From NCBI GenBank assembly GCA_900544115.1, contig UQTW01000036.1:1-18870 (forward strand): a stretch of 18,870 nt of DNA, given 5' to 3'. The notes beneath the pieces were generated by a model. The model saw nothing but the letters and a program-made list of their open reading frames with translations, did no database searches and had not been told where the DNA came from. Below are positions 6,913-14,163 of this stretch, in pieces. Position numbers and translations under genes: made by a program. This DNA is from an uncultured Collinsella sp. (lineage in GTDB: Bacteria; Actinomycetota; Coriobacteriia; Coriobacteriales; Coriobacteriaceae). How positions within the stretch are numbered: the first letter of the stretch is position 1; every line of letters starts with the position of its first letter.

Positions 6913-9393
6913 ATGGAATCGTTGTACCGAAAGTATCGCCCGCTCACCTTTGACTCCGTGGTGGGCCAGCAGCATATCGTCTCGACGCTCGAGCACGCCA
7001 TCACCGAGGGGCGCCTGTCCCACGCCTACCTGTTCTGCGGACCGCGCGGCACGGGCAAGACCACCATGGCGCGCATTCTGGCCAAGGCGCTGCTGTGCCG
7101 CAATGCCGAGGCGGCGCGCGCCGAGGGTGCAAGCGGCTGCATGCCCGACGGTACTTGCGAGGAGTGCGAGCTCATTGCCGAGGGTAACCACCCCGATGTC
7201 TACGAGCTCGATGCCGCCTCCCGCACGGGCGTGGACAATGTGCGCGAGGAAATCATCAACTCCGTCAACTTTGCCCCGGTGCGCGGCAAGTACAAGATCT
7301 ATATCATCGACGAGGTCCACATGCTCACGACGGCGGCGTTCAACGCGCTGCTCAAGACGCTCGAGGAGCCGCCGGCACACGTGATCTTTGTGCTGTGCAC
7401 CACCGACCCGCAAAAGATTCTGGAGACCATCCTCTCGCGCTGCCAGCGTTTCGATTTCCATCGCATCGGCAACGAGGATATCGAGCGTCGCCTGGCATAC
7501 GTGTGCGAGCAGGAGGGCTTCGATTACGACGATGAGGCGCTGGCTATCGTGGCGCGCCATGCCAAGGGCGGTATGCGCGACGCGCTGTCCACGCTGGAGC
7601 AGCTGAGCGTCTTTGGCAACGGTTCTGTGCATGCGGACGACGCCCGCTCGCTTTTAGGCGAGGTTTCGGACCAGATTCTGGGCGAGTTTTCCCGCGCCAT
7701 TGCCGATCGCGATGTTGCCGAGCTCTATGGACTGATCCGTGCGCAGGTCGAGGAAGGAAACGACCTGCTGGAGCTGACGCGCGACCTGGTGGCGCATGTG
7801 CGTGACGTGTACGTTGCCTGCGTTGCCGGTGCCCGTGCCGAGCTGTTTGAGGGCGGCTCCGAGCAGGCCGAGGCGCTTGCTGCCGAGGCCGCTGCCTTTG
7901 GCGAGCATCCTGCCGACCGCCTGGCCCGTGTGCTGACGGTGCTCGACGATGCCGCACTGGAGATGAGGGGCGCGAGCGACGTGCGCCTGGTGCTCGAGAT
8001 CGCCTGCACGCGCCTGGCACGTCCCGAGGCCGATTTAACGATTGAGGCATTGGCCGAGCGCGTGGCCCGCTTGGAGGCCATGGTTGCCAACGGCGCCGTG
8101 CCGGCGAGCGTGGCTGCTGCTCAGGCCGCCGCGCCTGCAGCATCCGTACCCGCTGCTGCCCAACAGCCGACGCTAATTTCGGGCGCTCGTGCTGCCGCTC
8201 CGGCGGCATCCGCTGCCCCCGCTGCTACGTCCGCGCGCCAGGGCGGTATGCCTTGGGACCGTGGTGCTGCTGTTCCGGCTGCCCAGCCTGCGTCCCGTTC
8301 TGCGTCCGTGTCAGCTTCCAAGCCTGCAGCGCCTGCACCTCAGCCTGCGCCGACTCCGACGCCTCAGCCCGTTGCGGCTCCCGCGCCTGCCACCGCTCCG
8401 GCACCTAAGCCCCAGTCCAACAATGCCGCCCAGGTTGCCGCCGCCGGTACTGCCGAGACGCCCGCGGTCGAGGATGCCGGAGAGCTGCAGCGCAAATGGG
8501 CCGAGGTTGTCGAGCGTGTCAAGGCGCGTCAGGCTTCCTACGCGGGGCTTTTGCTCAATGCCCGCGCCACGGCTGACGACGGCTCCAGGCTCACGGTCTC
8601 GTTCCCCGCGGGCTCGACCTTTGCCATCAAGATGCTTGGACGCGCCGACACGCAGTCGGTGGTCCTGCCGACAGTCAGTGCGGTCTTCGGTCGTCGTACC
8701 GTCGACTATGTCCTGGATGGGGGTGGCACGCCGGCTCCTCAACATGAGGAGCATTCTCCATCTGCACGGGCTGCGGTATCTGCGGACCCGCAACCCGTGT
8801 CCTCGGCGGCCCCTGCATCCTCGAGCGCCAGCGCGACGCAGCCAAAAGCAGCACCGATAGCGGCGCCGACCCCGTCGGCGCCTAAGCCCGTCATGGCCAA
8901 ACCGGCTGCTCCGACACCCGCGCCCAAGCCTGCCTCGCCCGCGCCCAAGTCGTCTGACCTGGGCAAAGCCCCCTGGCTGCGCTCCGACAACCCCGCCGGC
9001 GCTCCTGCCACGGGCAAGCTCCCGACCGAGCCCGCGCCCCGAGCGCCCGAGCGCGCGTCCGCTCCCAAGGCTCAGCCCGCCGCGCCGTCTGCGCCATGGG
9101 AATCCGAGCAGGTTCCCTACGACGATGCCATGGTTGGCGGTTTTGTTGCCGATGCTGGTGGGGACGATCTGCCTCCGTTCGACGTGCCGGGTGCGGCGTC
9201 CGCGCCCAAGTCCGCTGCAACTGCCCCCAAAGAGGAGGACGCTCCTGCAGCTCCCTGGGAGTCCAACCCCGGTGCAGGCAGCCCCTTCGGCCATCAGGGT
9301 GCAGCCCCGAGCATCCCGCAGACCGAGGACGAGGCCAAAGCCCTCATCCGCAGCGTCTTCGGCCAGTCCACCATCTTCAAGCCGGTGGAGTAG
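6913..9393 (+). CDS. dnaX: DNA polymerase III subunit gamma/tau
   Basis: This is the clamp-loader ATPase of the replicative polymerase. The N terminus MESLYRKYRPLTFDSVVGQQ is the family's hallmark. Seen in order: Walker A GPRGTGKT (43-50), four zinc-binding cysteines C62, C76, C82 and C85, Walker B IIDEVH with D133/E134, and sensor/arginine-finger motif SRCQRF at 175-180. At 826 residues it is longer than usual. After about residue 395 come a long Ala/Pro/Gln linker, a short folded block (about 520-610, ELQRKWAEVVERVKARQ onward, probably the tau C-terminal-like domain), a second Ala/Pro/Lys linker, and a sharply conserved-looking end (EDEAKALIRSVFGQSTIFKP). ATG 6913 follows GGGGGAG. No convincing programmed slip site is visible. 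It is upstream of ybaB-recR as in many bacteria, but a reverse gene interrupts the cluster. Confidence 0.97.
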   Translation: MESLYRKYRPLTFDSVVGQQHIVSTLEHAITEGRLSHAYLFCGPRGTGKTTMARILAKALLCRNAEAARAEGASGCMPDGTCEECELIAEGNHPDVYELDAASRTGVDNVREEIINSVNFAPVRGKYKIYIIDEVHMLTTAAFNALLKTLEEPPAHVIFVLCTTDPQKILETILSRCQRFDFHRIGNEDIERRLAYVCEQEGFDYDDEALAIVARHAKGGMRDALSTLEQLSVFGNGSVHADDARSLLGEVSDQILGEFSRAIADRDVAELYGLIRAQVEEGNDLLELTRDLVAHVRDVYVACVAGARAELFEGGSEQAEALAAEAAAFGEHPADRLARVLTVLDDAALEMRGASDVRLVLEIACTRLARPEADLTIEALAERVARLEAMVANGAVPASVAAAQAAAPAASVPAAAQQPTLISGARAAAPAASAAPAATSARQGGMPWDRGAAVPAAQPASRSASVSASKPAAPAPQPAPTPTPQPVAAPAPATAPAPKPQSNNAAQVAAAGTAETPAVEDAGELQRKWAEVVERVKARQASYAGLLLNARATADDGSRLTVSFPAGSTFAIKMLGRADTQSVVLPTVSAVFGRRTVDYVLDGGGTPAPQHEEHSPSARAAVSADPQPVSSAAPASSSASATQPKAAPIAAPTPSAPKPVMAKPAAPTPAPKPASPAPKSSDLGKAPWLRSDNPAGAPATGKLPTEPAPRAPERASAPKAQPAAPSAPWESEQVPYDDAMVGGFVADAGGDDLPPFDVPGAASAPKSAATAPKEEDAPAAPWESNPGAGSPFGHQGAAPSIPQTEDEAKALIRSVFGQSTIFKPVE

Positions 9394-9414
9394 CTGCGCA
9401 GGCGGGTATACTGC

Positions 9415-9888
9415 TCAAGAAGAGAACCCCTTGCCCGGGCGCATCTGTATTTCGGACATGTGCAACGTGGTGCCGCGTATATCGCATTCGAGCAGACAGG
9501 CGCGTGACGGTCGGCCTAGGATGCTGAGGTCGATACGATACGTCGCATGGCTGTCCGTGTACTCGACTTGCTCGGCGTTGACGGTTGCTCCGATTGTAAA
9601 TAAAGAGCCCAGTTCGGCATCGACAATCTTGGAGTCCTTTATCTTGACCTTGAACTCTTGGTGGAGGGACGGGCTGTTGTAGTAAATGGTTCGGGTTCCG
9701 TCGGTGCATTCATCGGTCGTCTCCCATTTGACGACGGGCTGGTCCGAGCTGGCTATCAGCAGTTCTGCTCCAAAAGCTATGGCATGGGTGATGATAACCA
9801 GTAATACCCAGACGACAAAGAGATAGAGAACCACATATGCAACGGGGTGTTTTGAGCGGATGTTTTGGAGTACGGCTGGGACATTCAC
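9415..9888 (-). CDS. Small single-pass membrane protein, unknown function
   Basis: The 157-residue product has a short cytoplasmic start, one strong membrane segment at about residues 17-46 (YVVLYLFVVWVLLVIITHAI), and a soluble extracellular-type part of about 110 residues with three cysteines and a beta-rich character. I do not recognise a family. The start follows GGAGG on the minus strand at normal distance. A TATAAT box lies 36-41 bases upstream (9924-9929, minus strand). It sits inside the dnaX-ybaB-recR cluster in opposite orientation, which is unusual and suggests an insertion between dnaX and ybaB in this lineage. Confidence 0.65.
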   Translation of the reverse strand: MNVPAVLQNIRSKHPVAYVVLYLFVVWVLLVIITHAIAFGAELLIASSDQPVVKWETTDECTDGTRTIYYNSPSLHQEFKVKIKDSKIVDAELGSLFTIGATVNAEQVEYTDSHATYRIDLSILGRPSRACLLECDIRGTTLHMSEIQMRPGKGFSS

Positions 9889-9923
9889 GAGGGCACCTCC
9901 AAATCGTCATCTATGACAATCAA

Positions 9924-9929
9924 ATTATA
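9924..9929 (-). promoter_or_regulatory. -10 box for the small membrane protein
   Basis: On the minus strand the hexamer reads TATAAT, a perfect consensus, about 36 bases before the start codon at 9888. No good -35 box is seen at the standard spacing, so it may rely on an activator or on flanking sequence. Confidence 0.5.
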
Positions 9930-10033
9930 CCCAGCCGCCATGCGTGCCGCCTCGAGCAGCGGCTCGGCATTTTGCCATGTAGCCTTGTAGCCCTACGCAT
10001 AAACTGCCTGGTTCCAGCTCTGCTAGATGTAGC

Positions 10034-10076
10034 TTGAGATAATTATGCAACCTTGCATAATTCGACCTTGCATAAT
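10034..10076 (+). promoter_or_regulatory. Promoter overlapped by a 22-bp palindrome with a third half-site
   Basis: A -35-like TTGAGA (10034-10039) and a -10-like CATAAT (10056-10061) are 16 bases apart. Over them lies the palindrome AATTATGCAA (10041-10050), CC, TTGCATAATT (10053-10062), perfect in both 10-base arms. The right half is repeated directly as CCTTGCATAAT at 10051-10061 and again at 10066-10076, 15 bases further on. The symmetry, AT-rich arms and overlap with the promoter are typical of a repressor operator, perhaps of a MarR- or TetR-type dimer. The regulator is not identified. The nearest downstream gene is ybaB, with a 160-base leader. Confidence 0.6.
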
Positions 10077-10129
10077 CTTGGGCGTGCGTCACGCTCAAGG
10101 ACATGTATATCGACTGAGGTAGCGTGTCC
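10076..10129 (+). other. Two consecutive stem-loops in the ybaB leader
   Basis: CTTGGGCGTG (10077-10086) pairs with CACGCTCAAG (10090-10099) around a 3-base loop, with one G-T wobble. Directly after, GGACA (10099-10103) can pair with TGTCC (10125-10129). Neither is followed by a T run. Together with the promoter just upstream they suggest a structured 5' leader or small RNA. Confidence 0.4.
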
Positions 10130-10153
10130 GCCCCGCTTGCTTGCCCCGCGCCG

Positions 10154-10162
10154 TGGTACGAT
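10154..10162 (+). promoter_or_regulatory. Extended -10 promoter upstream of ybaB
   Basis: TGGTACGAT carries a TGn extension before a TACGAT hexamer (4 of 6 consensus), about 75 bases before the ybaB start. No good -35 box is seen, as expected for an extended -10. It could be the constitutive promoter of ybaB-recR in addition to the palindrome-controlled one upstream. Confidence 0.4.
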
Positions 10163-10237
10163 TTTTGAGTTTGAAAGTCCCGTCGCGCTCCGGCTGCCCT
10201 TGCAGCTTGTCGCGCGGCCGCACGTAAAGGAGCCATC

Positions 10238-10558
10238 ATGGCCGGTATGAACATGCAGCAAATGATGAAGCAGGCTCGCAAGATGCAGGAGCAGCTTGCC
10301 GCCGCGCAGGAAAACCTTAAGTCCCAGACCGTCGACGCCTCTACCGGCGGCGGCATGGTCAAGGTGACCGTTAACGGCGAGATGGAGCTCGTCAACCTCA
10401 CCATCGACCCCGATGCCCTCGATCCCGAGGACGTCGATATGCTGCAGGACATGATCATGGCTGCCGTCAACGAGGCCGTCCGCGGTGTCAACGAGCTCGC
10501 CAACAAGCAGATGGGCGCCATCACCGGCGGCCTCAACATCCCGGGCATGCCGTTCTAA
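10238..10558 (+). CDS. ybaB: YbaB/EbfC nucleoid-associated protein
   Basis: This is a small DNA-binding protein of the YbaB/EbfC family, 106 residues, close to the family's usual 100-110. The Met/Gln-rich N terminus (NMQQMMKQARKMQEQLAAAQ) and the central VKVTVNGEMELVNLTIDP region are diagnostic. Members form homodimers that bind DNA and are almost always next to recR or dnaX. ATG 10238 follows AAAGGAG (10226-10232) at good distance. It ends 13 bases before recR, so the two form an operon. Confidence 0.95.
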   Translation: MAGMNMQQMMKQARKMQEQLAAAQENLKSQTVDASTGGGMVKVTVNGEMELVNLTIDPDALDPEDVDMLQDMIMAAVNEAVRGVNELANKQMGAITGGLNIPGMPF

Positions 10559-10571
10559 GACACGCATATAT

Positions 10572-11168
10572 ATGAGTGCCAACCATAGTCTGCAAAAATT
10601 GCTCGATGAGCTGGGCCGTCTGCCGGGCATTGGTCCCAAGTCGGCCCAGCGCATCGCCTATTACCTGCTCGAGGCCGATGCCGAGGAGGCGCGCCGCCTG
10701 GCCGAGGCTATCCTGGAGGTCAAGCAGGAGGTTCACTTTTGCAGCCGCTGCTTTAACTACGCCACGGCCGACGAGTGCTCCATCTGCCAGGATTCGATGC
10801 GCGATACCACTCGCATTTGCGTGGTGGGCGAGCCGCGCGATGTCCAGGCGATTGAGCGCACGGGCAGCTACCACGGTCTCTACCACGTATTGGGCGGCGT
10901 GATCAGTCCCATGGACAAGATTGGTCCCGAGCAGTTGCACATTCGTGAGCTGCTGGCACGCTTGGGCCACGAGGACATCCACGAGGTCATCATCGCCACC
11001 AACCCCAATATCGAGGGCGAGACCACGGCGAGCTACCTGGCCCGCACTATCAAGCCGCTGGGCGTTGAGGTATCGCGTCTGGCGAGCGGCCTTCCCGTGG
11101 GCGGCGACCTGGAGTATGCCGACGAGCTTACGCTTGGGCGCGCCATCGAGGCCCGTCGCACGATTTAG
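10572..11168 (+). CDS. recR: Recombination mediator protein RecR
   Basis: RecR acts with RecF/RecO to load RecA on gapped DNA. The 198-residue length is standard. Seen in order: the helix-hairpin-helix region LGRLPGIGPKSAQRIAYYLL, a zinc finger formed by C57, C60, C69 and C72, and a Toprim domain with CVVGEPRD (E87) and IATNPNIEGE. The C terminus ends in the usual TLGRAIEARR region. ATG 10572 is chosen because the protein begins normally there (SANHSLQKLLDELGRLPGIG). The ribosome binding site is poor, so translation may be coupled to ybaB, 13 bases upstream. Confidence 0.97.
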   Translation: MSANHSLQKLLDELGRLPGIGPKSAQRIAYYLLEADAEEARRLAEAILEVKQEVHFCSRCFNYATADECSICQDSMRDTTRICVVGEPRDVQAIERTGSYHGLYHVLGGVISPMDKIGPEQLHIRELLARLGHEDIHEVIIATNPNIEGETTASYLARTIKPLGVEVSRLASGLPVGGDLEYADELTLGRAIEARRTI

Positions 11169-11205
11169 GTGGCGAGCCTGCTCCTGCCGTATGTCTTCAT
11201 CGCGA

Positions 11206-11235
11206 CGCACGGGGTAGCCATAATTTCCCCGTGCG
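11206..11235 (+). terminator. Terminator of the ybaB-recR operon
   Basis: CGCACGGGG (11206-11214) pairs exactly with CCCCGTGCG (11227-11235) around a 12-base loop, 37 bases after the recR stop. The following bases are only moderately T-rich, so efficiency is uncertain. Confidence 0.65.
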
Positions 11236-11246
11236 ACTGTAAGTTT

Positions 11247-11329
11247 GTTGTGCAACAAAGATGCTTTGTATCCGCTTATCGCATGGATGCTTCCACTCGC
11301 ATCCTTAATTTGCCCATTCGTTGCGCAAC
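11247..11329. repeat. Pair of GTTG-YG-CAAC palindromes upstream of the kinase operon
   Basis: GTTGTGCAAC (11247-11256, within a larger TTTGTTG/CAACAAA inverted repeat) and GTTGCGCAAC (11320-11329) are near-identical 10-base palindromes 73 bases apart. Both are in the gap before the exported-protein/kinase/FHA operon. Two copies of one dyad at about seven helical turns could be cooperative operator sites. The second overlaps TTGCGC, which with GATACA (11344-11349) gives a weak promoter-like pair. Confidence 0.4.
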
Positions 11330-11373
11330 CTTTTGGGTTCGCTGATACACTCAAATATGGATTCGAATGAATG

Positions 11374-11400
11374 CGCCGCTCCCGAGCGGCGTGTTTTTGT
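11374..11400 (+). terminator. Hairpin with T run just before the kinase-operon ribosome binding site
   Basis: CGCCGCT (11374-11380), CCCG loop, AGCGGCG (11385-11391), then TGTTTTTGTT. This is a textbook intrinsic terminator shape. It ends two bases before GGAGGAG, the ribosome binding site of the gene at 11414. Such placement means either that the operon promoter is upstream and transcription is attenuated, or that this terminates earlier transcripts and the promoter is very close. Confidence 0.7.
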
Positions 11401-11413
11401 TGGAGGAGAACGC

Positions 11414-12319
11414 ATGCGGCCCGGTGGCACTCAGACAAAGCGCGGCGCCGCGGTGCGCATGCGACGCCGACTGGGCTTGGCGCCGCGGGCGTACGCACTG
11501 CTGTCTTGCTCGCTGGTGCTGGTCATAGCTGGCGTTTCTGCCTATGGCATGACCGTGCCGTCCATGATGCAGGCACATGCCGCACGCGAACCGCGCGTGG
11601 GGCATGAGGTCAAAAGTGACCTGGGGACCACGACTGGATATGCTTGGGCAAGTGTGGTCGCGCATATTGTGTTTGGCACCGGCGACGCGGACGGCGCCGA
11701 GGCCCCGGACAACGAAGTCACGCTTGCCAATGGCAAAACCATCGTGCTCACCAACACCAAGATCATCGATCGGTTGTCCAACAATAGCGTGGCGGCAACG
11801 GTGAATAAGGTCGAGCAGCAGAAGGAGCAGGACGCCCAGCAGTCCGGAAAGCCCGGTAGCTCGGATACTTCTGGCTCCGGCTCGGATTCGTCGAGTTCGG
11901 GCGGTGGCTCTGGGTCGGGTTCCTCTGCCGGAGGGTCTGGAAACGGCGGCTCGACGGGCGGCAACACTGACAACGATGCAAACTCCGGTGGCCTTTCCGC
12001 TGCTGAGGAAGAGAGCATTCACAGCTGGCTTGTGACCAAGTACAACATGCTCGACGGCTATGTTTCTCGTGCCAATGACGTGGTCTCGACCTATAACTCT
12101 ACGGGAGATCCCAGGCCGTGCGACAGCCTGGTCGGGGAGATGTTTGTCATTCGAGCCGAGTTCGGTCGTCAGACATTCTCGCCCCGGTCAAAGTGGTATC
12201 AGCAGTATGCCAATCTGTGGGGCTGTTACACCAACCTATGTCAATGGGTCGGCCATTACGGCGATGATGACGTCGCGCTCGGTAACTTCAACAATAACGT
12301 GGCGGCGCTTGCCCTATGA
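11414..12319 (+). CDS. Exported or membrane-anchored protein with Ser/Gly linker
   Basis: The 301-residue product has a basic N terminus, one membrane segment at about 27-46 (YALLSCSLVLVIAGVSAYGM), a region of about 90 residues with no recognised fold, a Ser/Gly/Asp/Asn linker of about 50 residues (about 145-195), and a C-terminal helical domain of about 105 residues with three cysteines (PCDSL, WGCYTNLCQW). A likely signal-peptidase cut follows MQAHA. I do not recognise a family. ATG 11414 follows a strong GGAGGAG. The stop overlaps the kinase start (ATGA), so the two proteins are probably made together; it could be the sensor input or a surface partner of the kinase, whose own membrane segments are C-terminal. 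Confidence 0.75.
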   Translation: MRPGGTQTKRGAAVRMRRRLGLAPRAYALLSCSLVLVIAGVSAYGMTVPSMMQAHAAREPRVGHEVKSDLGTTTGYAWASVVAHIVFGTGDADGAEAPDNEVTLANGKTIVLTNTKIIDRLSNNSVAATVNKVEQQKEQDAQQSGKPGSSDTSGSGSDSSSSGGGSGSGSSAGGSGNGGSTGGNTDNDANSGGLSAAEEESIHSWLVTKYNMLDGYVSRANDVVSTYNSTGDPRPCDSLVGEMFVIRAEFGRQTFSPRSKWYQQYANLWGCYTNLCQWVGHYGDDDVALGNFNNNVAALAL

Positions 12320-14160
12320 TGACCGATCTTGCATCCACCACACCACAATCGCTCGGTCGCGATCCCATGGTCGGCCTGCGCCTGGCGCGTGTCGACGGGT
12401 TTGAGCCGGCCATTGCGCTCGGTCAGGGCGAACTGCCTGCCTATCTGCGTCGTTTTACGATGCTGTTTGCCGACGATGCCACCATGCGCCGTGGCGGTAT
12501 CGGCCGCGTGACGCGTGCCGTCAACGCCCAAGGCGAGGCCGTGGCACTCAAACAGCTCATCTTGCCGACGCGCGATGAGTTTGACGACGATGCCGCTCAC
12601 GAGGCGCTGGTCGCCAAGTTCAAGGCGGCGTTTCGCGAGGAATACGAATGCCATCGCGCCCTTTCGGGCCTTAAGGGCTTTCCCCGCCTCTATGGCTGGG
12701 GCGAGGTCGACGGTGTGCCTGCAATTGTCATGGAATGGGTCGAGGGCGAGACGCTTGCCCGCTTGCGTTCGCGACTTGCCGTGGACGATGCCGGACGCCT
12801 GTCGCCGCTTGTGGCGGCGCGTCTGGGTCGCGACCTGTTCGATCTGCTCTGCCGTATGAGCCTGGTGGGCGAGGGCTTTGTCCATCGCGATATCTCGCCC
12901 GCTAATATTATGGTGCGTACGGCGCGTCTACCGCTTGACCGGCAGCTTGCCGAGGGCACCTTTGACCTGTGCCTGATCGACTTTGGCTCGTCGCTGGCGC
13001 TTGAGCCTGCGTCGGCCGTGGCCGGTACCGGCGGCAAGGCGTCGTTTACGGAGCGTTATGCCACGCTGCGTCGCGCGACGGTTGCCTATGCCCCGCCCGA
13101 GATGCTCACCGACGATATTCCCGACCTGCGCGCTTTGCGTATGTCGCCGGCGATTGACGTCTATGCCGCGGCAAGCACGGTTTACGAGCTCATTGCCGGC
13201 ATCGCGCCATACGAAGCCGCGCCGAGCACTTCGGGCACCTCGGGTTCGCGCAAAAAGACGCGCGACATCGCGAGCCCCTACCGTCTCAAGATGGACACGC
13301 GGCCCGACTATCCCATTGGTGCCCATGCGCCCGGTTGCGATTTGACGCAGCTGCTTCATCGCGAGCCCGATGTGGCGCTCGCCGCGGCCGAGCAGGCCCA
13401 GCAGCTGGGGCTTGAGCCGGATTCCGAGGAGCTACGCGATGCGCTGGCGTTTGTCGATGCCCAGCTGTTCAACGTGGTGATGGCCTGTCTGTCCAGCCAT
13501 CAAAAAGATCGTCCCGAGCCGGCGGCGGTCGAGGCGGCGCTCTCGGCGTTTTGTGACCACTATGCGCAAAATGTCGGTCGTTCGCTCCGCGGCGAGCCGC
13601 TCACGCCGTGCCCCATGGATGCGTCCGGCCGCGCGGTTCGTCGCGCGCTGATGGTCGGCGCGGCGGTCGTCTGTGGCGTGGTTTGGGCTGCGGTCGTGGT
13701 TTCGGCCGCGCTGCTGGCGTCGGGCGCTCGCGTGACGGCGACTTTGGGATCGCTCGTGTGGCCTGGGTCGCTACCGGGTGTTATTGCCGCACTGGCGCTG
13801 GCGCTGCCAGGCATGGCCGGCGTTGTCGCGGGGGCACTTGCGCGCGATCGACGCTCGGGGTTCCTGCAGGGTGTGCTTGCGCTTTCTGCCTGCGAGGTTC
13901 CGGTACTGGCTGTGGCTGCATGTAGCGTATTTTCCCAACGCGCCGTGATGGGCGGCCTTGTTGCCGCTTTGGTTGCAACCTATACGCTTACGTGGTTTTT
14001 GCTTGCGATGGGCTTTGCCTTTGAACTTCCCGTTTCGGCACCGCGACGCACAAAAGCCCAGATGGCGACTCCGCTTGCCGGTGGAGCCGCAGCTGCCCGT
14101 ACTTTTGGCGGACCTGTCGAAGTATCGTCCGATTCTATTTCTACGACCAAGGAGGCCTAG
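12316..14160 (+). CDS. Ser/Thr protein kinase with C-terminal membrane domain
   Basis: This is a eukaryotic-type protein kinase of 614 residues. Visible motifs: a glycine-rich GGIGRV loop near 59-64, ATP-anchoring lysine in VALKQ (K79), catalytic loop HRDISPANIMV (H190, R191, D192), metal-binding DFG at 222-224, and the APPEM activation-segment end near 260. The core kinase runs to about residue 410. After it comes a domain with about four membrane segments at about 440-570, so the kinase is cytoplasmic and tethered by its C-terminal half. It lacks PASTA repeats or any other known extracellular sensor. The start is ATG 12316 (ATG 12319 possible), overlapping the upstream stop. With the FHA protein encoded three bases downstream it forms a writer-reader phospho-signalling pair. 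No phosphatase gene is visible here. Confidence 0.9.
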   Translation: MMTDLASTTPQSLGRDPMVGLRLARVDGFEPAIALGQGELPAYLRRFTMLFADDATMRRGGIGRVTRAVNAQGEAVALKQLILPTRDEFDDDAAHEALVAKFKAAFREEYECHRALSGLKGFPRLYGWGEVDGVPAIVMEWVEGETLARLRSRLAVDDAGRLSPLVAARLGRDLFDLLCRMSLVGEGFVHRDISPANIMVRTARLPLDRQLAEGTFDLCLIDFGSSLALEPASAVAGTGGKASFTERYATLRRATVAYAPPEMLTDDIPDLRALRMSPAIDVYAAASTVYELIAGIAPYEAAPSTSGTSGSRKKTRDIASPYRLKMDTRPDYPIGAHAPGCDLTQLLHREPDVALAAAEQAQQLGLEPDSEELRDALAFVDAQLFNVVMACLSSHQKDRPEPAAVEAALSAFCDHYAQNVGRSLRGEPLTPCPMDASGRAVRRALMVGAAVVCGVVWAAVVVSAALLASGARVTATLGSLVWPGSLPGVIAALALALPGMAGVVAGALARDRRSGFLQGVLALSACEVPVLAVAACSVFSQRAVMGGLVAALVATYTLTWFLLAMGFAFELPVSAPRRTKAQMATPLAGGAAAARTFGGPVEVSSDSISTTKEA

Positions 14161-14163
14161 GTC

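Noticed and set aside
6068..7384. Long plus-strand open frame opposite the YcxB-like gene and overlapping dnaX
   Set aside because: It is the shadow of a high-GC gene on the other strand and then of dnaX; residue content is not protein-like and no ribosome binding site is seen.
6532..7632. Long minus-strand open frame across dnaX
   Set aside because: It overlaps the certain dnaX coding sequence and the YcxB-like gene; such antisense frames are expected at this base composition.
8851..8870. Possible programmed frameshift site in dnaX (short A run)
   Set aside because: The run is short, not a proper slippery heptamer, and no following stem or truncated product makes sense.
8311..9294. Minus-strand frame of 327 codons opposite the dnaX linkers
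   Set aside because: It is Gly/Arg-rich because it mirrors Ala/Pro codons of dnaX; no independent support.
10485..10571. Upstream extension of recR into ybaB
   Set aside because: The open frame continues upstream, but RecR homology begins exactly at ATG 10572, and the extension would read out of frame through ybaB.
11206..11413. Riboswitch upstream of the kinase operon
   Set aside because: A terminator and dyads are present, but I recognise no known riboswitch core, so only attenuation is proposed.
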